From an uncultured Clostridia bacterium (lineage in GTDB: Bacteria > Bacillota > Clostridia > Christensenellales > CAG-138), in the NCBI GenBank assembly GCA_937900325.1, contig CALCEX010000022.1:1-29895 (forward strand): DNA of 29,895 bases, in the 5' to 3' direction. The position numbers and the translations under genes were made by a program. The notes beneath the pieces are model-generated. The model saw only the letters and a list, made by a program, of their open reading frames with translations, was not told the DNA's origin and searched no databases. Positions 22,538-29,495 of this stretch are shown piece by piece; within the stretch, counting starts at the first letter, position 1, and every line of letters begins with the position of its first letter.

Positions 22538-23892
22538 TGGGGAGCCTGCTTATAAAAAATATACATTCACTTGTGACCTGCAACGGGGAGGACAGGATAC
22601 TGCACGGTGCGGACGTGTACTGTGAGGACGGCTTTATCGGGGCTATCGGCCGCGGCATCGACAGTAAAGCGGACATTACTGTGGATGGCAGCCATATGCT
22701 CTGCTATCCCGGCCTTGTGAACACACATCATCATCTGTACCAGCAGTTTTCCCGGAACCTCCCCGAGGTGCAGGGCTTTGAGCTGTTTGACTGGCTCAGG
22801 TACCTGTACGATATTTGGAAAAATATAGACGAGGAGCTTATAACCCTCTCGTCGCTGACGGGAATGGGAGAGCTGATGAAGAACGGCTGTACCACCTGCT
22901 TTGACCACCACTATGTGTTCCCCAGGGACGGCGGGGATCTCATAGCCGCCCAGTTCGAGGCCGCGGACACTATAGGAATGCGTATGCACGCCTCCCGGGG
23001 AAGCATGGACCTTTCCGAAAAGGACGGGGGCTTGCCGCCGGACAGCGTGGTGCAGACCATAGACGAGATAATGAAGGACAGCGTCAGGCTCATTGAAAAA
23101 TACCACGATCCCTCAAGGGGCTCCATGCGGCAGATAGCCCTTGCCCCCTGTTCTCCCTTCTCGGTATCGGGAGAGCTGCTCAAGGAGAGCGCAGCGCTGG
23201 CAAGGCAGTATGGCGTGCGGCTGCACACTCACCTTTGCGAAACCAGGGATGAGGAAAACTATACCCTCGAAAGATACGGCATGAGGCCCTATGCATATAT
23301 GGAATCTCTGGGCTGGACGGGCAGCGACGTATGGTACGCCCACGGCATACACTTCAATTCGGACGAATTGAAGGCGCTGGCAGATACCGGCACGGGCGTA
23401 GCCCACTGCCCCATATCAAACATGAAGCTGTCAAGCGGCGTAGCCCGCATACCCGAAATGCTGAAGCTGGGAGTTACCGTAGGTCTCGGCGTGGACGGCA
23501 GCGCCAGCAACGACGGCAGCAGCCTGCTTGAGGAGATGCGCGTAGCGTATCTGCTGCACAGGCTGAACTCCGGGGCCGCCGCCCCCACGGGCTACGACAT
23601 ACTCAAGATGGCCACGGCAGGCAGCGCAAAGCTCCTTGGCCGGGAGGACATAGGCAGCATAGAGGAGGGCAAGTGCGCGGATATGTTCATGATAGACAGC
23701 CGCCGCATAGAGCTTGCCGGAGCCTGCTATGACCCGGGCTGCGTGCTCTGCACGGTAGGCGTGCGCGGAGCCGTAGATTACACCATAATCAACGGCAAAA
23801 TAACCGTAAGGGGGGGCCGCCTTGTGAATATGGACGAGGAAAAGCTCTCGGCTGACGCAGACAGGAAGATAAAAGAATACTTGGGTAAATAG
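22534..23892 (+). CDS. 8-oxoguanine deaminase-like amidohydrolase
   Basis: A 452-aa zinc amidohydrolase of the AtzB/TrzN/8-oxoguanine deaminase group. It has VNTHHHLYQQFSR, the ELFDWLRYLYDIW segment, GCTTCFDHHYVFP, the HLCETRDEEN motif and GVDGSASND with the catalytic Asp; the THHHLYQ and DHHY signatures favour 8-oxoguanine deaminase (8-oxoguanine to urate) over SsnA, which has a different metal-site sequence. ATG 22534 overlaps the guaD stop (ATGA). It is the last gene of the operon, followed by a strong terminator. In this setting it would salvage oxidised guanine into the urate/xanthine pool. SsnA-like or S-triazine-type activities cannot be excluded from sequence alone. Confidence 0.82.
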   Translation: MMGSLLIKNIHSLVTCNGEDRILHGADVYCEDGFIGAIGRGIDSKADITVDGSHMLCYPGLVNTHHHLYQQFSRNLPEVQGFELFDWLRYLYDIWKNIDEELITLSSLTGMGELMKNGCTTCFDHHYVFPRDGGDLIAAQFEAADTIGMRMHASRGSMDLSEKDGGLPPDSVVQTIDEIMKDSVRLIEKYHDPSRGSMRQIALAPCSPFSVSGELLKESAALARQYGVRLHTHLCETRDEENYTLERYGMRPYAYMESLGWTGSDVWYAHGIHFNSDELKALADTGTGVAHCPISNMKLSSGVARIPEMLKLGVTVGLGVDGSASNDGSSLLEEMRVAYLLHRLNSGAAAPTGYDILKMATAGSAKLLGREDIGSIEEGKCADMFMIDSRRIELAGACYDPGCVLCTVGVRGAVDYTIINGKITVRGGRLVNMDEEKLSADADRKIKEYLGK

Positions 23893-23901
23893 GCGCAGGA
23901 T

Positions 23902-23934
23902 AAGGCGCCCGGCGGCGAGCCGGGCGCCTTATTT
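23902..23934 (+). terminator. terminator of the riboswitch operon
   Basis: AAGGCGCCCGG (23902-23912) and CCGGGCGCCTT (23920-23930) form a perfect 11-bp stem with a 7-nt loop followed by ATTTG. The T-tract is modest but the stem is very strong. Confidence 0.8.
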
Positions 23935-24032
23935 GATATCCGTATGTATGCGGCGGCGGCACTGCATACGGCAAAGGCAGCCGGCCGCTGACGAATTTTT
24001 AAAAAAATATTCAAATTTTCGCCGCTGTGCTA

Positions 24033-24061
24033 TTGTTCACGTTGTGATAGAATGGTACAAT
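24033..24061 (+). promoter_or_regulatory. sigma-A promoter of mreB
   Basis: TTGTTC (24033-24038), 17 nt and TACAAT (24056-24061). Transcription would start near 24068, about 80 bp before the mreB ATG. The 23935-24032 stretch before it holds no gene. Confidence 0.6.
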
Positions 24062-24146
24062 AATGTAGAATTTGCACTCGTATGTGCACTTATGCACAGG
24101 CATAACAGTATGAGCGATAGCTTCGCTTGTGGAGGATATACGTTAA

Positions 24147-25199
24147 ATGGGATTTTTAGAGAACAGCGATGTAGGCATTGACCTTGGTACTGCGAGCGTC
24201 CTTGTCTATGTTCGAGGCAAGGGAATAGTATTGAGGGAGCCATCCGTGGTCGCGGTGGAAAAGATAACGGGCAATATACTTGCGGTAGGCGAAGAGGCCC
24301 GCCGCATGATAGGCCGTACCCCCGGCAACATAATCGCCATGCGCCCGCTGCGCGACGGCGTAATATCCAATTACGACATAACCGAGCGGCTTTTAAACCA
24401 CTTTCTCCGCAAGGTAGTGGGCAGGAGGATATTCTTCAAGCCCCGCGTAGTGGTTTGCGTACCATCCGGCGTTACCGAGGTCGAGAAACGCTCCGTAATA
24501 GACGCTACCGAGGAAGCCGGCGCGCGCCATACCTACCTCATAGAGGAGCCCATAGCGGCCGCCATAGGCGCGGGTATAGATATTTCCGCACCGCGCGGCA
24601 GCATGATACTGGATATCGGCGGCGGCACGAGCGATGTGGCAATACTTTCTCTGGGCGGCGCGGTGCTGTCCGATTCCATAAAGATAGCAGGCGACAAATT
24701 TGACGACGCAATAGTGCGCTACATGAGAAAGAAGCACAACCTGCTCATAGGCGAACGCACCGCGGAGGAGATAAAGATCCGCGTCGGCTCCGCTTATCCG
24801 AGAAAGGAGCAGGTATTCATAGACGTAAAGGGCAGGAACCTTGTTTCCGGCCTGCCTCAGACTCTGGTCGTAAGCTCATATGAGATGATAGACGCTCTTG
24901 AAGAGCCCCTTCAGATGATACTGGAAAGCGTAAAGGGACTGTTTGAGCGCACTCCCCCTGAGCTGGCCAGCGATATCACCGAAAACGGCATCTGCCTTAC
25001 CGGCGGCGGCGCGCTGCTTTACGGAATGGACAAGTTCATAGCGGAGCAGACAAAGGTGCCGTGCTATGTGGCGGAGGATCCCATATCCTGCGTGGCAATA
25101 GGCACGGGAAAGGTGCTGGAGAATATAGACGCCTTCTCCTCCGGCGCGATATACGACTACAAGCGGGGAGAGTACTTCGACTTCCCCACGCAGCAGTAA
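24147..25199 (+). CDS. mreB: MreB/Mbl-family cell-shape actin homologue
   Basis: A 350-aa bacterial actin that polymerises on the inner membrane and guides lateral wall synthesis. Actin-fold motifs in order are IDLGTASVLVYV (phosphate 1), the CVPSGVTEVEKRSV segment, EEPIAAAIGAG (connect 1), LDIGGGTSDVA (phosphate 2) and ICLTGGGALLYGMDKF (adenosine). GGAGG lies 11 nt before ATG 24147. It stands alone, without mreC or mreD, between its own promoter and a strong terminator, which is more like the Mbl/MreBH paralogues of Gram-positive bacteria. A second MreB elsewhere in the genome is likely. Confidence 0.93.
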   Translation: MGFLENSDVGIDLGTASVLVYVRGKGIVLREPSVVAVEKITGNILAVGEEARRMIGRTPGNIIAMRPLRDGVISNYDITERLLNHFLRKVVGRRIFFKPRVVVCVPSGVTEVEKRSVIDATEEAGARHTYLIEEPIAAAIGAGIDISAPRGSMILDIGGGTSDVAILSLGGAVLSDSIKIAGDKFDDAIVRYMRKKHNLLIGERTAEEIKIRVGSAYPRKEQVFIDVKGRNLVSGLPQTLVVSSYEMIDALEEPLQMILESVKGLFERTPPELASDITENGICLTGGGALLYGMDKFIAEQTKVPCYVAEDPISCVAIGTGKVLENIDAFSSGAIYDYKRGEYFDFPTQQ

Positions 25200-25210
25200 T
25201 AACGATACGG

Positions 25211-25240
25211 GCAAGCGGCAATGGCCGCTTGCTCTTTTTT
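25211..25240 (+). terminator. terminator after mreB
   Basis: GCAAGCGGC (25211-25219) and GCCGCTTGC (25224-25232) form a perfect 9-bp stem with loop AATG, followed by TCTTTTTT. It lies 11 bp after the mreB stop codon. How the following gene is then transcribed is unclear; no good promoter was seen in the 40 bp between, so read-through is likely. Confidence 0.88.
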
Positions 25241-25279
25241 ATAAGCAGCGGGCATAGGATAAATAAAAAGGAGCTTCGT

Positions 25280-26086
25280 ATGCTTATAAATATCCCCATA
25301 GCAAACCTTTATTCAAAGCCCGCGGCCGGAGAGCTGGAGGATCAGACACTCTACGGCGAGGAAGCGGACGTGCTGGAAAAAAGCGGCGGATTCGCAAGGA
25401 TACGCACGGAATACGGCTATGAAGGCTGGATAGAGGAGGGACGCCTTGCCGTATGGCGCTACGACGGCGCGGTAACGCGGGTAGAAACGCCGTTTTGCAC
25501 GGTGCTGGATATACCCGGATACCGGGGGAGGACGATGGCGACGCTGCCCCGGGGCGCCAGGGTCGAAATGACGGGTGAGGATAACAGCTTTGCCGAGGTG
25601 CGGCTTATAGGCGGCGAAAGGGGCTTCATACGCCGCAGCCACATAGCGGCCCTGCCGGGAAAGCTGAAGGAGGCAGAGCTGCGCCGCGCTGTGGCAGAGA
25701 CCGCAAAGGCATACCTCGGAGTACCGTATCTCTGGGGCGGAAGATCGCCGGTAGGGATGGATTGCAGCGGCCTGTGCCACACGGCATACTGGCTGAACGG
25801 GGTAGCCATATACCGGAACTCGCGCATGGCGGAGGGCTTCCCGGTAAAGGAAATAGACCCGGAGAAAATGGATCTGGGAGATCTTATCTACTTTACGGGA
25901 CATATGGCCATGTACCTTGGCGGGGGCAAATACATTCACGCCACGGGGAGAGACGGCGACGACAGGGTAGTTATAAACAGCCTCTTATCGGAGGACGCCG
26001 GTTACAGGGAGGATCTGGCGAAAGGCGTCGTCGCCGTGGGCAGCGTATTTTGCGATGGCAAACGGCGGCGTTATGCTGTAAAATAG
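25280..26086 (+). CDS. SH3-NlpC/P60 dipeptidyl peptidase (YkfC / DPP VI-like)
   Basis: A 268-aa cysteine peptidase with two SH3-like segments (about residues 1-60 and 65-125) and a C-terminal NlpC/P60 domain. The catalytic residues are Cys162 (GMDCSGLCH), His208 (FTGHMAMYLG) and His220 (YIHATG), as in gamma-D-glutamyl-L-diamino acid endopeptidases such as YkfC. No signal peptide is present, so it is probably cytosolic and acts on imported muropeptides. ATG 25280 follows AAAAGGAG; the open frame upstream overlaps mreB and is not used. It is followed after 29 bp by the D-cysteine desulfhydrase-like gene, probably one transcript. Confidence 0.87.
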   Translation: MLINIPIANLYSKPAAGELEDQTLYGEEADVLEKSGGFARIRTEYGYEGWIEEGRLAVWRYDGAVTRVETPFCTVLDIPGYRGRTMATLPRGARVEMTGEDNSFAEVRLIGGERGFIRRSHIAALPGKLKEAELRRAVAETAKAYLGVPYLWGGRSPVGMDCSGLCHTAYWLNGVAIYRNSRMAEGFPVKEIDPEKMDLGDLIYFTGHMAMYLGGGKYIHATGRDGDDRVVINSLLSEDAGYREDLAKGVVAVGSVFCDGKRRRYAVK

Positions 26087-26115
26087 ACGATATAAATAAT
26101 ACGGAGGGCGTTTCT

Positions 26116-27099
26116 ATGAAGCAGTTTTCGGATTTTCCCCGTGTGTCGCTGGGCATACTGCCCACTCCGCTTTACAGGCTTCCAAACATAAGCGAGGCGC
26201 TGGGCAAAAACATTTACATAAAGCGCGACGACATGACGGGCGTCGCCCTTGGCGGCAACAAGGTCCGCAAGCTGGAGTTCCTGATCGCCGACGCCATGGC
26301 GCAGGGCTGCGACTATATGCTGACCACCGGCGGCGCGCAGAGCAACCACGCCATGCTGACCGCCGCATGCTGCAACAGGCTTGGCCTGGGTTCCGTGCTG
26401 GTGCTCAAAAAGCGGGGCGTATGGCAGAAGCTGGGCAACCAGATAATCAACGACCTTCTGGGCGCCGACGTGCGCTTTGTGGATACCGATGATTACGCCG
26501 AGGTTTATGCCGAGATGGACAGGATATGCGGCGAGCTGCGCGCCAAAGGCCACAAGCCCTACTGCGTGCCCGTGGGCGGCTCCGTGCCCATAGGCTCGCT
26601 CGGCTATGTCAACGCCGCAAGGGAAGCCATAGAGCAGGGAGCGGCGCTGGGCGTAAGGTTTGATGATATCATATGCTGCACAGGCTCCGGCGGCACCCAC
26701 GCGGGCATGGACCTGGGCGCAAGGATATACTCCCCCAAGACCCGCGTTACGGGCATTGCCGTGGATAATGAGAACTTCGGGCCCATAGTGCGCGACCTTG
26801 TCAACGGCGCGTCGGAGCTGCTGGAGGCGGGCATACACGTTGAGGAGAGCGACATAAACGTGTTTGAAAACTTCGGCGCAGGCTATGCCATACCTTCGTC
26901 GTCGGGCGTTGCGGCGATGCGCATGATGGCAGGCAGGGAGGGCATAATAACCGACCCGGTATATACCGGCAAGACCTTCGCCGGATTGATAAAGCTCAAC
27001 GAGCAGGGCTATTTCGACGGCAGGGACAACATACTGTTCCTGCATTCCGGCGGCGCGGGCGGCCTGTTCGCAATAGACATAGACCACACGGAGGATTAA
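26116..27099 (+). CDS. dcyD: D-cysteine desulfhydrase / ACC deaminase-family PLP enzyme
   Basis: A 327-aa fold-type II pyridoxal-phosphate enzyme. D-cysteine desulfhydrase converts D-cysteine to pyruvate, sulfide and ammonia; close relatives deaminate 1-aminocyclopropane-1-carboxylate. Motifs are PTPLYRLPN, YIKRDDMTG, GGNKVRKLEF with the PLP lysine, TTGGAQSNHAMLTA, and the glycine-rich CTGSGGTHAG phosphate-binding loop. GGAGGGCG precedes ATG 26116. Its position next to a muropeptide peptidase hints at D-amino-acid recycling, but that is only context. A 17-bp perfect terminator follows. DcyD is preferred over ACC deaminase because the start and overall length fit better. Confidence 0.85.
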   Translation: MKQFSDFPRVSLGILPTPLYRLPNISEALGKNIYIKRDDMTGVALGGNKVRKLEFLIADAMAQGCDYMLTTGGAQSNHAMLTAACCNRLGLGSVLVLKKRGVWQKLGNQIINDLLGADVRFVDTDDYAEVYAEMDRICGELRAKGHKPYCVPVGGSVPIGSLGYVNAAREAIEQGAALGVRFDDIICCTGSGGTHAGMDLGARIYSPKTRVTGIAVDNENFGPIVRDLVNGASELLEAGIHVEESDINVFENFGAGYAIPSSSGVAAMRMMAGREGIITDPVYTGKTFAGLIKLNEQGYFDGRDNILFLHSGGAGGLFAIDIDHTED

Positions 27100-27106
27100 G
27101 CGTGAA

Positions 27107-27144
27107 AATACAAAAAGGACGGCCTGAGCCGTCCTTTTTGTATT
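27107..27144. terminator. bidirectional terminator between dcyD and murC
   Basis: A perfect 17-bp inverted repeat (27107-27123 and 27128-27144) with loop CTGA. Its AAAAAGGACGGC...GCCGTCCTTTTT core has A- and T-runs on both sides, so it can end both converging transcripts. Confidence 0.92.
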
Positions 27145-27151
27145 CAGCGAA

Positions 27152-28513
27152 CTACAACAGCTTTTTTGTCTGCTTGTATACATCGCCGGAGCCGAGGGTT
27201 ATTACAACATCGCCGGCTGAGGCGTGCGCGTCCAGCCACTTGCGTATTTCCTCGAATGTGCCGAGATAAATGGCGTTGCCGCCGCCTGCGTTTATGCCTG
27301 CCACCATGTCGCGGGCGTGTACGGTGCCGTCGTCCTTTTCGCGCCCGGGGTAAATATCCGGAACCAGCACTGCCGTCGCGTTGTTGAAGCAGGTGACGTT
27401 GCCGGTGAACAGCGTCTTGGCCCTTGTATAGCTGTTGCACTGGAACACGCAGTATATGTTCCGGTGGGGTATGCGGCTGGCGGCGTCCAGCGCCGCGGCG
27501 GCCTCCGCAGGGTGATGGGCGTAGTCGTGGTATATCCTTATGCCGTCCCTTTCGCCGTAAAACTCAAACCTGCGCTGGGTATTGCGGAAGGCGGCAAGGC
27601 CTGAGCATACGGTGTGCATTTTCGCGCCGAGATAAAGGGACACGGCCGCAGCAGCCATGGAATCTATTACCGTATGGCTGCCGGGAACGTGCAGCGTTAT
27701 GCGGCCCAGGTTTTCACCTTTGAACATAAGGTCGAAGGAGGGGCAGCCGTTTTCGTCGTAGACGAGGCCTGCGGGGGTATAGTCCGCGTCCTTCATGCCG
27801 TAGGATATCTTATTTCCCCGGAAATCGTCGAAAAGGCGCTTTACGCGGCTGTCGTCCGTGCAGCCTATGAACATGCCGTTTTCGGGCAGAAGGCCGATAA
27901 ACTTGCGGAAGGCCGCTACGATATTGTCGATGTTTTTATAGTAGTCCAGATGGTCGTTGTCTATGTTGTTTATGAGGGCTACCGTGGGGCGGAGGGTAAG
28001 AAAGCTCTCCACATATTCGCAGGCCTCGGTGATAAACAGATCGTGGGAGCCTATGCGGGTGCCGCCGTGGAGGAAATCCACAAAGCCGCCGATGTGCACC
28101 GTGGCGTTGGCGCCGCCCTTTTCGGCTATCATGGCCAGCATGGAGGTGATGGTGGTTTTGCCGTGACAGCCGGCAATCCCTACTACCTCCTTGTAGCCCT
28201 CGGTGAGCTGGCCCAGCGCAACGCTGCGTTCAAGCTCGGGTATGCCCCGGCGTTTGGCCTCCGCCCGCTCCGGGTTATCGGGCTTTATCGCGGCGGAATA
28301 TATTACCAGATCGGCGTCGCCCAGGTTTTCGGCCTTCTGGCCGATGACGACGGGTATGCCCAGCTCGCCCAAACGCTCGGTGAAGGGAGACGTGGTGCTG
28401 TCGCTGCCCTGTACCTGGTATCCTCTGGCCCTGAGTATCTGGGCAAGGCCGTTCATGGAGCAGCCGCCTATGCCTATGAGGTGTATTTTTTTATGCCCTT
28501 TTATATGTGTCAT
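27152..28513 (-). CDS. murC: UDP-N-acetylmuramate--L-alanine ligase
   Basis: A 453-aa cytosolic Mur ligase that adds L-alanine to UDP-MurNAc using ATP in peptidoglycan precursor synthesis. The N-terminal IHLIGIGGCSMNGLA binds UDP-MurNAc. The ATP loop reads GIAGCHGKTT where MurC usually has GTHGKTT. Further matches are EACEYVESF, the NIDNDHLDYY loop and HDYAHHPAE in the C-terminal domain. GGGAGG lies just before ATG 28513. It has its own promoter overlapping the end of ispE. MurC is usually in the division-wall cluster; here it stands apart, between ispE and dcyD, as in several Clostridia. Confidence 0.94.
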   Translation of the reverse strand: MTHIKGHKKIHLIGIGGCSMNGLAQILRARGYQVQGSDSTTSPFTERLGELGIPVVIGQKAENLGDADLVIYSAAIKPDNPERAEAKRRGIPELERSVALGQLTEGYKEVVGIAGCHGKTTITSMLAMIAEKGGANATVHIGGFVDFLHGGTRIGSHDLFITEACEYVESFLTLRPTVALINNIDNDHLDYYKNIDNIVAAFRKFIGLLPENGMFIGCTDDSRVKRLFDDFRGNKISYGMKDADYTPAGLVYDENGCPSFDLMFKGENLGRITLHVPGSHTVIDSMAAAAVSLYLGAKMHTVCSGLAAFRNTQRRFEFYGERDGIRIYHDYAHHPAEAAAALDAASRIPHRNIYCVFQCNSYTRAKTLFTGNVTCFNNATAVLVPDIYPGREKDDGTVHARDMVAGINAGGGNAIYLGTFEEIRKWLDAHASAGDVVITLGSGDVYKQTKKLL

Positions 28514-28565
28514 ATTTTCCTCCCTTATCCCTAAGGAAAAAGTAGTTGCGGATCAACTGACGGTA

Positions 28566-28594
28566 ATTATATCACAAACCTGCCCGTACTACAA
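28566..28594 (-). promoter_or_regulatory. sigma-A promoter of murC inside the end of ispE
   Basis: On the minus strand TTGTAG (28589-28594), 17 nt and TATAAT (28566-28571) with TGA just before the -10. The leader of about 45 nt contains a small CCTTA/TAAGG hairpin immediately before the ribosome binding site, which might tune translation. Confidence 0.7.
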
Positions 28595-29391
28595 ACGCGG
28601 GCGAAGGGCAGATCGTGAAAGCTTTCCTGCGCCTTTGCCGCCTGCTCTCCCGTTTTGAATATGCCGACTACCGCCGCGCCGCTGCCAGTCATGAAGGCGT
28701 GGGCGCCCAGCGATTGAAGGCGCTTTTTGTTTTCCGCTATTTCGGGCGAAAGGCCGATGGCGGGAATTTCCAGCGCGTTTTCGCACAAGGGTATCAGCCC
28801 GTCAATATCCCCGCGCCTTATTGCGCCTATTGCCCCGTCGGTGTCCGGGCGCCTTTCAAGGGGCAGCCTAAGCCCCCGGAACAGCGCGCCCGTGCTCACG
28901 CCTCCGTTTCCCTTTATTATAAGCAGGTTCAGTTCAGGGGCGGGCAGCGGCGTAAGCACCTCGCCTATCCCCTCCGCAACGGCGCAGCCGCCCATAAGGC
29001 AAAAGGGTACGTCCGCCCCTATGGAAAGGGCAATACTGAACAGCTCGCTTTCGCTGAGCGGCTCGCCGTACAGCCGGTTCATGCCGCGCAGCACTCCGGC
29101 GGCGTCGGCGCTTGCGCCGCCCATGCCGGCCTCGGAGGGTATGCCCTTTTGTATGTATATTTCCGCGCCCCGGCCGGTTTTTTCAAGGAAAGCGAGGGCG
29201 GCGGCTACGGCGGTGTTTCGGGGCGGCACAGCCTCATCAAAAGACACGCTGACGCCCCTCGATCGCTCAATATGCACGGCGTCGTATATGTTCACGGCGC
29301 ACATTATGCCCCGAAGCTGATGGTAACCGTCCGGCCGCCTGTACAGCACGTCTAACGTCAGATTGATCTTTCCGAAAGCCTTTATATCCAT
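28567..29391 (-). CDS. ispE: 4-diphosphocytidyl-2-C-methyl-D-erythritol kinase
   Basis: A 274-aa GHMP-family kinase of the non-mevalonate isoprenoid pathway that phosphorylates CDP-methylerythritol. The N-terminal KAFGKINLTLDVLYRRPDGYH is diagnostic. The ATP loop reads GMGGASADAAG where the family usually has GLGGGSSDAA, a mild divergence. The C-terminal MTGSGAAVVGIF is the third GHMP motif. There is no Shine-Dalgarno before ATG 29391, and TATAAT ends 6 nt upstream, so the mRNA is probably leaderless. Upstream and divergent is spoIIR, the same neighbour arrangement as in some spore formers. Confidence 0.93.
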   Translation of the reverse strand: MDIKAFGKINLTLDVLYRRPDGYHQLRGIMCAVNIYDAVHIERSRGVSVSFDEAVPPRNTAVAAALAFLEKTGRGAEIYIQKGIPSEAGMGGASADAAGVLRGMNRLYGEPLSESELFSIALSIGADVPFCLMGGCAVAEGIGEVLTPLPAPELNLLIIKGNGGVSTGALFRGLRLPLERRPDTDGAIGAIRRGDIDGLIPLCENALEIPAIGLSPEIAENKKRLQSLGAHAFMTGSGAAVVGIFKTGEQAAKAQESFHDLPFARVCSTGRFVI

Positions 29392-29397
29392 ACCCGC

Positions 29398-29426
29398 ATT
29401 ATACCATCAGAAAGGGCGAATGTATA
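29398..29426 (-). promoter_or_regulatory. promoter of ispE, predicting a leaderless mRNA
   Basis: On the minus strand TATACA (29421-29426), exactly 17 nt and a perfect TATAAT (29398-29403), with only 6 nt (29392-29397) to the ATG. Transcription should start at the initiation codon. The -35 hexamer overlaps the -35 of the divergent sigma-F promoter. Confidence 0.65.
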
Positions 29427-29450
29427 TTTTAACAGCGGCGCGGCGATAAT
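29422..29450 (+). promoter_or_regulatory. sigma-F (forespore) promoter of spoIIR
   Basis: GTATA (29422-29426), exactly 15 nt and GGCGATAAT (29442-29450) match the sigma-F consensus GYATA-N15-GGNNANANT at every defined base. The start would be near 29457, giving a leader of about 39 nt to the spoIIR ATG. spoIIR is a classic sigma-F target in Bacillus subtilis, which strongly supports this call. Confidence 0.82.
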
Positions 29451-29495
29451 TTTTCATATGTAAAATATGCAGATCAACAAAAAGGGGAAACGAAT

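Noticed and set aside
22534..23892. SsnA-type aminohydrolase of selenium-dependent hydroxylase clusters
   Set aside because: The metal-site sequence THHHLYQ and the later DHHYVFP match the 8-oxoguanine deaminase/AtzB group better than SsnA.
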